Below are positions 11,910-24,349 of a DNA stretch of 64,000 bases, one piece after another. The stretch is from Onchidella celtica (taxonomy: Eukaryota > Mollusca > Gastropoda > Systellommatophora > Onchidiidae): contig OZ007582.1 in NCBI GenBank assembly GCA_963931925.1, positions 23,397,224-23,461,223 on the forward strand, in the 5' to 3' direction. A model generated the notes under the pieces. It was not told where the DNA came from. It did not search any database and worked only from the letters and a program-made list of their open reading frames with translations. Within the stretch, counting starts at the first letter, position 1. Each line of letters starts with the position of its first letter. A program made the translations under genes and the position numbers.

Positions 11910-14900
11910 GTCAGTAACAAAAATCCTAATGTGCTTATTTTGGCCGAACTGCCGTATGATGGCTTCTATACATGTAATGGAGTTAGAGGGTGACTGCGTA
12001 ATAAAAACTTAAGAAACTTGGTGCGCTGTTTAAATTTTTGATGATAATTGTGTGGACACCTCCATTTGGGACAAAATTCAGTGTTTGATGCTGTTTAATA
12101 ATTTATTCACCATTTTTTGAACCGCAAAACAAGAGACGCATTTTTTTTTTAGTAGAATCGAAAAGTGTGACCGGAAATTGCATTCTGTGCCACAGTTCAC
12201 ACACATTGTTGGCCTTGAGTCAACTGTATCACATCTTTGTATTCTTCATGGAATCATGGTATAGCAAAAAGATCTGTTAGTCTTTTCATCGAACCCAAGT
12301 GGCATTATTAATCTGACCTAAATCTAGATATGTAGTTGGGTTTGGCACAAAGAATTTGCAAGATTTATCTTACAAGCGTGGGCGGCTAGTTTATTATAAT
12401 TATGACAATAACTCAATTAAATCCAGTTAATTTTCACCAAAGGCTAATTTTGCACATTTACTGGAATGTTGGTGACATGCAGCAATGTTGTGCCTCAATG
12501 CTGTTCAAACACTTGGGTTCATGACGCTGACATTACACTTTACATGTAAAGTTCAGATGCATAACAAAGAAACTAATGTTAATGCTAACTGTTTAGGATC
12601 AGTGTGATGTTTGATCCATTTATTTTATTTCATTTTCTAATTTCTTTTTCACAGATCATACCAGGCCTGGAAGCACCATATATTGAACACAACAGCTGTT
12701 AACATTTATGTTAATGAGATGCCGAGATATGTCTTCTTTACTCATCCTGGCCTCAATTATTCAGATTTTGACAGACATGGTTTGTAAATTCCTTGCTTTT
12801 TTGTTAGTATTAGTACAGCCATTCAACCATCCACCCGAACAGACATGCAAGAAAACAACTACCCAGTTCTTGCGTGCCATGTTTATGGATTTGAGATTTC
12901 ATACTGTATCAGTATCACTATCAGTCATGGCCCATTTGGTAAACTTCACTATCTGTTTATTCAGTTCTGTGTGTTTCTGCCATTTCATCCATCCATACCA
13001 GCACTTAGGACTGAACTACAAGTGCAATAACAGTCTGGTCTTGTACTAACCTGTTTCTACTAGTACACATTTATACTTGGGTTATACTTATACTTATACA
13101 CAGTGATTTAAGGCACCTCTCCCATGTAACACTTGCTGCCCTGGCTGAGCAAGTCTGTAGTTCACTCAGCTTTGTGTCCACTGATCTATCAAACTGACTA
13201 TTGTATTCCATCTTTTGATTCACCGAGCTATCTTTGTGATGTGCTGCTTACTAATTTGTCTGGATGCCAATGTCATTTGGTTATGGCAAATCCATTCCAT
13301 AGACAATTCCTACCATATATTAAATGTGAAAGCAATCACCCATTTTACTTGTGCACTCACTCACCTACTCATGTACACACCTGCTTTTGTACTTGCCCTC
13401 CTGTTCATGCTCTCACCCACCTACTCATGCACTCACCCACCTACTCATGCTCTCACCCACCTATTCATGCACTCACCCACCTACTCATCCATACACCCAC
13501 CTAACCATGCCCTCACTTACCTACTCATCTATACACCCACCTAACCATGCCCTCACTTACCTACTCATCCATACACCCACCTAACCATGCCCTCACCCAC
13601 CTACTCATCCATACACCCACCTAACCATGCCCTCACTCACCTACTCTGACTACTCATCTATACACCCACCTAACCATGCCCTCACTTACCTACTCATCTA
13701 TACACCCACCTAACCATGCCCTCACTCACCTACTCATCCATACACCCACCTAACCATGCCCTCACTCACCTACTCATCCATACACCCACCTAACCATGCC
13801 CTCACTTACCTACTCATCCATACACCCACCTAACCATGCCCTCACCAGCGTGTCCAGCGAAGTCGGAAAGTCGGATTTTGGTCGGATTTTTAACTCACGG
13901 TCGGAAAAGTCGGATTTTGGTCGGAAAAATCGATATTTGGTCGGAAAAAAATATATGAAGTGTTGCCGATAAGGGGAAAAAAATTATCGCGCAGAAGGAA
14001 AAAAAAAATACCCCTGAAACCCAAACCCAAGCTGCGTCAAAATCGCCCTGCCAGTTGTTTTTGCGTGTTTTTTGTGTTTGCACTTGTAATTTTGAAACAT
14101 TTTCCGCGCGCTAGACTGGTAGGATTTTTTAAAGGAGTGGTAGGATTTTTTGAAGTTGGAAAGTGCTGGACACCCTGCTCACTCACCTACTCATCCATAC
14201 ACCCACCTAACCATGCCCTCACTCACCTACTCATCTATACACCCACCTAACCATGCCCTCACCCACCTACTCATCCATACACCCACCTAACCATGCCCTC
14301 ACTCACCTACTCATCCATACACCCACCTAACCATGCCCTCACTTACCTACTCATCTATACACCCACCTAACCATGCCCTCACTTACCTACTCATCTATAC
14401 ACCCACCTAACCATGCCCTCACTCACCTACTCATCCATACACCCACCTAACCATGCCCTCACTCACCTACTCATCTATACACCCACCTAACCATGCCCTC
14501 ACTCACCTGCTCATCCATACATGGGGACAAGGTGGTCTAGAGGCAAGGTGCTCGCCTCTCATGCCAAGGGTCCCGGGTTCTAAACCCGGCCGGTGCAGGC
14601 ATGTTGGAAGTTTGGGATTTTTCTCATATTTTCATGTCCCTGATCCTATTGAGGGGTAGGATCGAGTACCTAGTCTTCTCGGGTAAGGACGAAAAAATTC
14701 GGAGGGCCCGTGTGCACGTTGCGCACGTTAAAGATACCTTGGCAGTTGGAAATCGTAAAGAGCAGGCCGAACAGGCCGCTGCCCGGGCAAAATTAAATAA
14801 AAATTCATCCCTACCACCCACTCCCCCTCATCCCCCCACCACCAAAAAAAAACAAAAAACGCCGACCGGCGCTGCACTGTGGCGACGACGTGCCTGCTCC

Positions 14901-17900
14901 AGTTGTAACTGGGGGTGCAATGGCACAAAGGCAAAATTTCTCAAATGAGATTAAAGAGTTATACAAATAAAAAATACAAATACAAATACAAATACACCCA
15001 CCTAACCATGCCCTCACTTACCTACTCATCCATACACCCACCTAACCATGCCCTCACTTACCTACTCATCTATACATCCACCTAACCATGCCCTCACTTA
15101 CCTACTCATCTATACACCCACCTAACCATGCCCTCACTTACCTACTCATTCATACACAAACCTAACCATGCCCTCACTTATCTACTCATGCATTCATCCA
15201 CCTAACCAAGGCCTCATTTACCTACTCATGCATTTGCCTACCTAATCATACCCTCACTTACCTACTCATCTATACACCCACCTAACCATGCCCTCACTTA
15301 CCTACTCATTCATACACCCACCTAACCATGCCCTCACTTACCTACTCATCTATACACCCACCTAACCATGCCCTCACTTACCTACTCATCTATACACCCA
15401 CCTAACCATGCCCTCACTTATCTACTCATCTATACACCCACCTAACCATGCCCTCACTTACCTACTCATCTATACACCCACCTAACCATGCCCTCACTTA
15501 CCTACTCATCTATACACCCACCTAACCATGCCCTCACTTACCTACTCATTTATACACCCACCTAACCATGCCCTCACTTACCTACTCATCTATACACCCA
15601 CCTAACCATGCCCTCACTCACCTACTCATCCATACACCCACCTAACCATGCCCTCACTTACCTACTCATCTATACACCCACCTAACCATGCCCTCACTTA
15701 CCTACTCATCTATACACCCACCTAACCATGCCCTCACTCACCTACTCATCCATACACCCACCTAACCATGCCCTCACTCACCTACTCATCCATACACCCA
15801 CCTAACCATGCCCTCACTCACCTACTCATCTATACACCCACCTAACCATGCCCTCACTCACCTACTCATCCATACACCCACCTAACCATGCCCTCACTCA
15901 CCTACTCATCTATACACCCACCTAACCATGCCCTCACTTACCTACTCATTTATACACCCACCTAACCATGCCCTCACTTACCTACTCATCTATACACCCA
16001 CCTAACCATGCCCTCACTCACCTACTCATCCATACACCCACCTAACCATGCCCTCACTTACCTACTCATCCATACACCCAACTAACCATGCCCTCACTTA
16101 CCTACTCATCCATACACCCACCTAACCATGCCCTCACTTACCTACTCATCTATACACCCACCTAACCATGCCCTCACTTACCTACTCATCTATACACCCA
16201 CCTAACCATGCCCTCACTCACCTACTCATCCATACACCCACCTAACCATGCCCTCACTTACCTACTCATCTATACACCCACTCACTCACCTACTCATCCA
16301 TACACCCACCTAACCATGCCCTCACTTACCTACTCATCTATACACCCACTCACTCACCTACTCATCCATACACCCACCTAACCATGCCCTCACTCACCTA
16401 CTCATTTATACACCCACCTAACCATGCGCTCACCCACCTACTCATCTATACACCCACCTAACCATGCCCTCACCCACCTACTCATCCATACACCCACGTA
16501 ACCATGCCCTCACCCACCTACTCATTTATACACCCACCTAACCATGCCCTCACCCACCTACTCATCCATACACCCACCTAACCATGCCCTCACTCACCTA
16601 CTCATCTATACACCCACCTAACCATGCCCTCACCCACCTACTCATCCATACACCCACCTAACCATGCCCTCACTTACCTACTCATCCACACACCCACCTA
16701 ACCATGCCCTCACTTACCTACTCATCCATACACCCACCTAACCCTGCCCTCACTTACCTACTCATCCATACACCCACCTAACCATGCCCTCACTTACCTA
16801 CTCATCCATACACCCAACTAACCATGCCCTCACTTACCTACTCATCCATACACCCACCTAACCATGCCCTCACTCACCTACTCATCTATACACCCACTTA
16901 ACCATGCCCTCACCCACCTACTCATCCATACACCCACCTAACCATGCCCTCACTTACCTACTCATCCATACACCCAACTAACCATGCCCTCACTTACCTA
17001 CTCATCCATACACCCACCTAACCATGCCCTCACTTACCTACTCATCCATACACCCACCTAACCATGCCCTCACTTACCTACTCATCTATACACCCACCTA
17101 ACCATGCCCTCACTTACCTACTCATCTATACACCCACCTAACCAGGCCCTCACTTACCTACTCATTCATACACCCACCTAACCATGCCCTCACTTACCTA
17201 CTCATCCATACACCCACCTAACCATGCCCTCACTTACCTACTCATCCATACACCCACCTAACCATGCCCTCACTTACCTACTCATCTATACACCCACCTA
17301 ACCATGCCCTCACTTACCTACTCATTCATACACCCACCTAACCATGCCCTCACTTACCTACTCATCTATACACCCACCTAACCATGCCCCCACTCACCTA
17401 CTCATGCATTCATCCACCTAACCAAGGCCTCACCCACCTACTCATGCATTTGCCTACCTAACCATACCCTCACCCTTTTACTCATGCATTTACCTGTCCA
17501 ACCACGTTACAACCACCTACTCATGCACTCACCCACCCACTTGTGCACTCAGCCACCTACTCATGCACTCACCCACCTACTCATGCACTCACCCACCCAC
17601 TTGTGCACTCAGCCACCTACTCATGCACTCACCCACCTACTCATGCACTCAGCCACCTACTCATGCACTCATCCACCTACTCATGCACTCAGCCACCTAC
17701 TCATGCACTCACCCACCTACTCATGCACTCAGCCACCTACTCATGCACTCATCCACCTACTCATGCACTCACCCACCTACTCATGCACTCAGCCACCTAC
17801 TCATGCACTCATCCACCTACTCATGCACTCACCCACCTACTCATGCACTCACCCACCCACTTGTGCACTCAGCCACCTACTCATGCACCCAGCCACCTAC

Positions 17901-20737
17901 TCAAGTACTCACCCCCCTACTTGTGCACCCACCCACCTACCCATGAACTCACTTATATGCTTGTGCACTCATCCACCTACTTATTCACTCATCCATCTAC
18001 TCATTCATTCACCCACACTTTTAGCCACCTACCTGTGCACTCATCCACCTACTCATGCTCTCACCCACCTACTTGTCTACTAACCCACCTACTCATGCAT
18101 TCTCTCATCTACTCATGTTCTCACACGCCTACTTGTGCACTAACCCACCTACTTGTGCACTTAACCCACCTACTTGTGTACCAACCCACCTACTTACACA
18201 CTCACCCAACTACTGATGCACTCGCTCACATACTGATGCACTGAACCACACATTAATGCACTCACCCACCTACTCATGCACTCACCGTCTGCTCATACAA
18301 TCATCCTTTCTCAACTCCGCTCTTCCTCATATTTCAGGAAATCCACATCTGACCAACCTCATGCACCTCACAAATGATACTTTTAGTATAGCTGTTCAGC
18401 CAGACCTTGCAGCAGGTGACATCACCAAGAGTTTCATGAACTGGAAAGAACTGAATAAGGATAGGCTAATATTTGTAGCTTCTACCAAGTTTGAGATTTC
18501 AAAGGCAGCATATAACAGCAATATACCAAAGTGGCCCGTGGATGCTAAAATTTCATTTGGAGGCATGCGATCAACATCATTTGTGATGAGGTATCAGCTT
18601 TATCCACTGGGAAGACAAGAACCTTTCCTCACCAGATGGGCAACAATTGTCTCCATTGATCCCAGGACTCGTAAGCCAATGCTTTTGCCAGATTGGCTCA
18701 AGAATGACTTGAAAGGATGTGAAGTAATAATGTCTGATGTCAAAGTCAACAAATTTCCAAGGCCATCAAATACATTTTGTGAAAGATTGAAGGTTGGCAA
18801 ATTGTTTTGTGTTTATCTTGTAAATTTACCAGTTTCTTTCGATGTTCAAATGTGGGCAGACGTCATTTCAGCCTGACATTAGTTACTTGCATGTACATGA
18901 TATCTTTCACGCCATGTTTTTTGATATCACGATTTTATCAGTACTGGTAGTGCAGGACAGAAATGTGAAACAGCATTGATCAATCAAGATACATTTTATT
19001 GTATAATATTATAAATAAATGTGTATAAATAAATTATCCTAGGCAACAAGGAGCGTAGAGAGAGAAAGACCAAGTGCATTCTTTTTTATCAAATCTGTTT
19101 GCATGATTCTTGTGTATATTTTGAATTGGCAGTTAGGCCTTCAACAATCTTAAACAAGTTGAAAACTTAAAACTTTGTTACACAAATCATAACTTGACCA
19201 AAAAAAACAACAACACCAACTTCTGAAGGTTGGTGTTAATGCTTTTCCTTAGCACACAGATCAGTGTAAAATGATTTGTCTTCTTTTATGCAGTTATTTT
19301 AGGTGGTAACATGATGAAATTTGCCACTTCCTGAATTCCACACTTTATGATTTCATACCAGGAGAGGACTTTTTCCTTTTGCATAAGTGGAGGCTTCTTT
19401 TTATAAAAAAAAATACTCAGCAGATTATACTTATTTTTTGATGGGTACCCCTTAAGTGAGTGAGCTTAACTTGTTAAATGTGGTTATGTTTCGTCAGTAT
19501 TGTGTCATCCTGTTAGTTGTCTTTTTCGTATATATTTGTTTGTTTTAGTTGCTTTTTGAAAAATAGAGAAGGAATGAGATTTGTTACTGCAAATGTTTGT
19601 TAGTTTTCTACTTGCTCCTGGTCTGTACAGAACCTAGGGGTGAGCTCTTCCTGCTTTTCCGTCTTGTCAAAAGAAGCGTGCGTTGTCAGTCCAGATGCCA
19701 CAATAATACATGTAATAAAGATCTCTAAGCTGAAAAGTCCACTGTAAAGTGACTGTTTATGTTCCAGAGTTCTATTCCTGTCCTAATCAACTTGTAATTG
19801 AAAGCGCAATTGTAGCATAAAGAAAGAGGATGCGGTAATTAACGAACTTTTAAAAAAAAAAATGCTAATCATTTGAGGGAGCATGTGGTAAACTATTGCA
19901 ACTCCATTTTCACAAATGTTGCAGGAGAAGCACAAATCTGCCTAACTTTCTTCATCAGATTTAATAGTTACGATATTTTGATAAATGTTATGTAACCCTT
20001 AGTTTTCAGAATTTAAACCCCCGTGTGTAACACAGCCAGCAGGTTGTCAAGGGCAACAAGCATGCCAAATATCTCAATTTTTGAAAACAGTTAAAGTTGT
20101 GATTGTTTACCATATGGTCCACAATATTAAAACACATTTTGATGTTAAGCATATGTAGGAGGAACGATATTGGTGTTGAACTGTTTGGTTTCTGACGGAT
20201 AAATATTTCACTTCTGTACAGTTACATTGCTGGAGACTCATTTTAGTGTTTCTATCTTCCTTTTCTCTACAGGTGATGTACTTAGAAACTGATCTCCAAA
20301 ATCACACAAACTTTGCCAGCTATGTGAAGTATGGTTTAGATACTTTACATTTGGCTCTTGCTTTGAAGTCAAGAAATATCAAAAGGAGCCAAAATCATGT
20401 GTATAAGGCAGTACAAGTAAACAGTCTTGAAGTAAAAGCCACTGAAGGACATCCGCAGGCACAGCAGCAAGAAAGTGAGAGTCATTCAGTGGTAGGCAAG
20501 AGCACACAAAATCATCCCACTGCTGTCAAATGGTTGACTGAGGAAAATCTAGCTGACGGAGTGAAAAGTCTGGAGATTTGTTATCTACAAGAGTGTGTGG
20601 AAGGGGATGTCATAGATGTGCATGTGTGGCAGGAGGATGATACAGAATTTGTTGTGAAATGCTCTGTTGAAGCCACAGATGGAACTCCTTTAGCTCAGTT
20701 CATACTGGAATATTTTTCACCATCTCCTCATCTTTGA
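11875..20737 (+). CDS. Tandem hotdog-domain (thioesterase-like) protein, 4 exons
   Basis: Joining 11875-11909, 12655-12779, 18338-18792 and 20273-20737 gives 1080 nt in one frame, or 359 residues plus TGA. Every junction is GT..AG and every phase fits. Residues ~33-170 read as one hotdog fold: YVFFTHPGLNYSDFDRHG, then FLTRWATIVSIDPRTRKP and LLPDW. Residues ~206-355 read as a second: YLETDLQNHTNFASYVKY, with the Asp..His.Asn..Tyr signature of 4HBT proteins, ending in DGTPLAQFILEYF. Hotdog proteins usually hydrolyse acyl-thioesters such as acyl-CoA or acyl-ACP. The substrate and location here cannot be read from sequence. The basic N-terminus (MATRTFLKSGHK) could suit a mitochondrial presequence, but that is speculative. 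The 5' exon is the least certain. No canonical AATAAA was seen close downstream. The gene stands alone; intron 2 carries a 5 kb minisatellite. Confidence 0.75.
12655..12779 (+). CDS. Hotdog gene exon 2
   Basis: Preceded by a pyrimidine-rich TTTCTTTTTCACAG acceptor and followed by GTTTGT. It encodes SYQAWKHHILNTTAVNIY... through YVFFTHPGLNYSDFDRHG, the start of hotdog domain 1. Ending one base into a Gly codon completed by exon 3 fixes the donor at 12780 rather than 12784. Confidence 0.7.
12780..13339 (+). other. Hotdog gene intron 2, unique 5' part
   Basis: Non-coding. The only pattern is a gradual rise in CCA/CTCA words toward the minisatellite edge. Confidence 0.6.
13846..14177. mobile_element. 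Small inverted-repeat element inside the minisatellite
   Basis: The ends are CAGCGTGTCCAGC and GCTGGACACCCTG, a 13-bp inverted repeat with one mismatch. Flanking CTCAC (13841-13845 and 14178-14182) is duplicated relative to the expected uninterrupted repeat unit. The interior holds repeated TCGGATTTTGG/TCGGAAAA words and no transposase frame, so it is non-autonomous. The superfamily is unassigned. Confidence 0.75.
14522..14993 (+). mobile_element. tRNA-derived SINE, copy 1 (LINE-tailed)
   Basis: A tRNA-like head (GGTGGTCTAGAGGCAAGG and CCCGGGTTCTAAACCCGG as A and B boxes) is followed by a unique body ending near 14780. A tail from CTGCCCGGGCAAAATTAA to CCAGTTGTAACTGGG then leads to an (AAATAC)n terminus. 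It is about 90% identical to 40450-40902. The tail is shared with the LINE end at 45390-45600. It sits in the minisatellite, with ATACA at both edges. Confidence 0.9.
18338..18792 (+). CDS. Hotdog gene exon 3
   Basis: The acceptor CATATTTCAG ends at 18337, about 45 bp after the last recognisable minisatellite unit. The exon encodes GNPHLTNLMHLTNDTFS... and the strand-rich FLTRWATIVSIDPRTRKP segment of hotdog 1, ending RPSNTFCERLK before a weak GTTGGC donor. The frame is also open through the repeat upstream, but the acceptor and phase place the true start here. Confidence 0.8.
18793..20272 (+). other. Hotdog gene intron 3
   Basis: AT-rich and non-coding. One perfect hairpin, ACACCAAC-(8 nt)-GTTGGTGT, lies near 19210-19238. 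Nothing else stands out. Confidence 0.65.
20273..20737 (+). CDS. Hotdog gene exon 4 (terminal)
   Basis: The acceptor CTTTTCTCTACAG precedes a phase-0 start at VMYLETDLQNHTNFASY, the hallmark strand-helix of hotdog domain 2. The central part (residues ~245-280) is polar and low in conservation signals, probably a loop. It ends ILEYFSPSPHL-stop. Confidence 0.8.
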   Translation: MMYLETDLQNHTNFASYVKYGLDTLHLALALKSRNIKRSQNHVYKAVQVNSLEVKATEGHPQAQQQESESHSVVGKSTQNHPTAVKWLTEENLADGVKSLEICYLQECVEGDVIDVHVWQEDDTEFVVKCSVEATDGTPLAQFILEYFSPSPHL

Positions 20738-21570
20738 TTTTTAATTGGGGTGAAGTTGTTGTTGTTTTTGGAAAGGGAGTGGGGGCAGATGTAGTTAATG
20801 CTTTTCCTGTATGTTATTTGTTAATCAGAATTTTAAATTCTAAATGACTGCCAACAGTTCCAGAAGTTAACATTGTATCACTGACTGCATGGTTGACTGT
20901 AAGCTAGTATGCACTGGGGAGCGAATTAGCTGCTAATGTTGATTGATTGTGAGCTGATTACACGTCATGTACTTTGTGTATCAGCTGAGCTTTTATTGAC
21001 TGATGACTATGTTTGATGCAGAGGTATTTGGTTTGGTATCTCTTACTGTGATGTGATACTCTGGTTTGGACTGAATAACCCTTACTGACTGTGATATTGT
21101 ACATGTATTAACTTAACAAAATATCCCTACTTGACTTCATGTTTTTATAAGTTGATGATATATGATTTGGTTAGTATCATGGACTGGCTGTTAACCCTTT
21201 GAACCCTGCCCACTATGCTATTATTTACCCCCTTCCCAGGGCCCTTGGGGCTATATAGGGTATGTCAGGTTATTGGGTTATTGTTTATAACTCAAAATAC
21301 ATTGTATATGAACAGTAACTTCATGGAAGAGGCTTTTGATTCATAGATATTTAGATTTATATGGATCTGTTCATCACAAGTTATCTAAGTTTATGTTTAA
21401 CCAATACTTCTTAAGAACAACATCCAATCGTTTGACCTGATAAGTTAAAAATTTTGTTCGTTTTACTAGTTAATTTTGTGTTGTGAATTAAAAATTTAAT
21501 CTAGATCTGTCTGACTTTTGTTTCCTATTTTCTTCAATTTCTGGGCCCTTGCAATGTGTGTTTGAAAATA
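20738..21570. other. 3' flank of hotdog gene
   Basis: Contains the presumed 3' UTR. No gene or strong polyadenylation hexamer was identified. Confidence 0.4.
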
Positions 21571-22350
21571 CAGTGGAAACGGTTAATCCGAAAATAGCTA
21601 AACCGAAAGAAAACAAGAGTCCCCGAATTTTTGCCTCTTTATCTTTGTTAACAAACTAGCGCTAAACCGAAATAGCCCTATTGTTAAACCGAAAAGAAAA
21701 TTGCTGGATTCAGTGGCCAGTCCACTGTGATTCGCCACAGGCCAAATCAAGCTACTGTACCATCCCTCTACACCTCCCCCCCTCAAAAATAATTTGAAAA
21801 ACCGAGCAGAGTGCTTTGTTCTGAACGATCATGCAGGCCTACATAGGAGCGGCAACACTACGGGAGTAGGGGAGAGGAAGGGAGGCATATAATTTTGCTG
21901 GTCCGAAATCAGACAGCATCAGACATGACTTTTGGTGCATCGCGGGTGACCTTTCTGGTAAACTATGTCATCAGAGGGAGAACACGGTGTAGTAGCGAAC
22001 GCGGACAGCGTATTTCATGGCATCGTGTACAGTAACGGTAACGAGATCAGTAAGACGGCGGTTCTGTACTGTCCATCCACACTCTACTCTCTACCCGCAT
22101 AATCCATTCTCTGTGTGTCTCTAGACTGAGCAATCGCCCGTCCTCATTATCAGTCAAAAACATTCAGCAACGGAGGACATGTTGAGTCTGTTTTGCTTAT
22201 GGACTTTCTTGATTTGTTCGTGTTCTCTTCGATAGTGATTTGGGCTACCTCACTTGAAACTGGCGTTTTTCAAGCCTCCAAACCGAAGCTCTGTCTAAAC
22301 CGAAAACAAACCCGTGGTCCTGCCGATTTCGGTTTAAACGTTGTCTACTC
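21571..22350. mobile_element. CAGT-ended inverted-repeat element (pogo/Tigger-like MITE)
   Basis: Begins CAGTGGAAACGGTTAATCCG after TA (21569-21570) and ends, in reverse complement, as GAGTAGACAACGTTTAAACCG before TA (22351-22352). The motif CCGAAA recurs inward at both ends. A TA duplication and CAGT ends are typical of pogo/Tigger elements. There is no transposase frame. Confidence 0.6.
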
Positions 22351-22352
22351 TA

Positions 22353-23493
22353 TATATAAATTATTGTCATCGTTAACCTACTATTTTGTTTGCATTTGGT
22401 ATCGAATCATAAAATTAATGTACTCTTTCAATATTTGACACCAAGGAAGCAATGAGCCACCCGTTTAACAGAATACCTCATGCACTGCTAAGAGAATAAT
22501 CATACTGTTTCAGTAGCCTTCGTCATCCTGTTGACTTGTAAAATGTTTCTTTTTTTAAAAATTTGAAACACAGAAACATGTTTGAAATGAATCTTTTCTT
22601 TCATCTTTTCTTTGCTATCTCTACTACCACTTTCATTTAGAATTCTAGCAAAGGGGTTAATACCAGCCTTTTTGCTGCAACACTGAATAATTGTTCCTGA
22701 TTTAAACTGATCTGGACGGAATAGTGTTTTCTGTACGCTCAGGCAAACACCTTTTAAATGTGACAGAGATGATGGAGCTGTGATTGGAAAAAATACCAAA
22801 AGAGCAATAGTGCCTATGAAAAAGAGAGTGTTCGAACTTCACTAAGACTTTAACTGTTTTCAAGTAAATTTTGTTCAATCATTTTTTGCTACTTATTATT
22901 TAAATAGGATACCAAGAGAAAATACGAGAAATATTATCGGTTTATTTTTGTTTGTCTTGCGGCAACGGGCGTACCTTTATTCACTGAAAGATTGGAAGTT
23001 CTTGTGCGTGTTCATAATGTTATCACAATGGAGATGACCACTCATTCATTCTTAGGCACATTTTTTTGCAGAAACCAAATATGAAAGAAGCCTGTTTACT
23101 GATTCTGTGAAGAGCAACTTAATGCATACAAGTTGGTGTAAAACTAAACAAAAAAAATCTAAATTGGTTGAAACAAAGCAAATTTAGGGAAATGCTTTTC
23201 CTAGAATGTTGTGATTCATCTCAGCTTTCAATACAGAGGTGACATAATTATGTATCTATCAGTTAATCCATTCAAAAATGATTCAGGCGAAACATTCTGA
23301 TAATGGGTGGCATGCTTTTATTTGCTCCAAAGTGCGTGATGATGTCAGATGTCAAATACATCAGAAATGTTGCCATGGCAGCTAGCAATATTTTGAAAAT
23401 ATTCTCACTAGAATTCAAATTATGCCAAGTTTCTCTTTCATAATAATTATATATTCAAAAAGAAATAAAAAATCTTCAAGTAGTAATCAACTA
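22353..23493. other. Intergenic, no gene seen
   Basis: AT-rich, short frames only. Confidence 0.45.
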
Positions 23494-24349
23494 CAGTCGA
23501 CTCCACTTAAAATGAAGTCGCTTAAAATGATCTTCTTTTAGTATGATGTTTTTCTTTTATCCCTTCCCCAATGCCTCATTTCCGTAAAGTAAAAACGCAT
23601 AGTATGACATCTTTCTATCCGTTTTTACTCTTTGTGTGATCTCATTTTGAAGTCCCAAAGAGGGAAAAAAATGCTTAGTATGATTTTCCTAAACCGTGTC
23701 ATGGTCAAAATACACGCCGTCATCTTTCGTAATCGTCATTTTGCTACAGCTCATACGGTCTGCCATTGCTCTTTGTCTGCCTCGCCTTGTTTACATCTGT
23801 TATGTCACCTACCCAGCGTGCGCCCGAGGCGCCATGCGTACGACTGGATGTGGTCGCTTTGTCCATGAGTGTAGGATTTTAATTTTATTCTGCTGGCATC
23901 ACTGATCCCTCGCACTCATGCGAGCTCAAATATGTTGCCATGTATTATTCATCAGGTGGATCGATAATGCAGTGTAATAGTAAACGGTGCATCTGAAATC
24001 GTAAAATTCACAGGGCCACTGATTTTACTCAGGTCGGGCATTGAGAGCAGATGTTACGATAGAGAGAAAAAGCAAAGGGTGACCCACGTGGATGTACTGT
24101 AACGGTTCGTTCTCACCAAATGGTCATGTGAACACGGCCGAGCGCCCGTTTTGAAATGACTAAACATGAATATTTACCCCCAAAAATTCTTTATAAAGCG
24201 ATAAAACGCCAAGCCTTCCCGCCTCTACCTAATTTTGGGTCGCTGAATTCAAATCTGTGCTAAAAAATAACACTTGATGAAAAAATTGTATTTTAAATTT
24301 TTCTTCAAGCATCCCGCCCGTGCTATTTTAAGACACCATGGGCCTGGCG

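Larger units (their letters stand above)
13340..18290. repeat. 20/40-bp minisatellite array filling intron 2
   Basis: The core is a 40-bp unit made of two diverged 20-mers, CCTACTCATCCATACACCCA and CCTAACCATGCCCTCACTTA, repeated roughly 90 times. From about 17520 it becomes a plain 20-bp unit (CCTACTCATGCACTCACCCA) and decays into exon 3's acceptor. It is interrupted at 13846-14177 and 14522-14993. Since 20 is not a multiple of 3 and the unit lacks stops, all three forward frames are open and spell the same cyclic peptide (SPTYSCTHPPTHALTHLLMH); I regard these frames as accidental. The edges hold the most diverged units, as expected for an array expanding from its middle. Confidence 0.95.

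Noticed and set aside
14522-14600. tRNA gene at the SINE head (also 40450-40530)
   Set aside because: Has A and B boxes but no acceptor-stem pairing, and is followed by a SINE body and LINE-derived tail.
17484-18244. Long Cys/His/Thr-rich repeat protein frames of up to 233 codons
   Set aside because: All three frames are open and identical in content because the 20-bp unit lacks stops; there is no start context, and they lie inside an intron.
13340-18290. CRISPR-like array
   Set aside because: Units are contiguous 20/40-mers with no spacers and there are no cas genes; this is a eukaryotic minisatellite in an intron.
22193-22438. 81-codon frame with a hydrophobic start
   Set aside because: Falls across the end of the CAGT-ended element and includes its CCGAAA terminal repeats; not coding.
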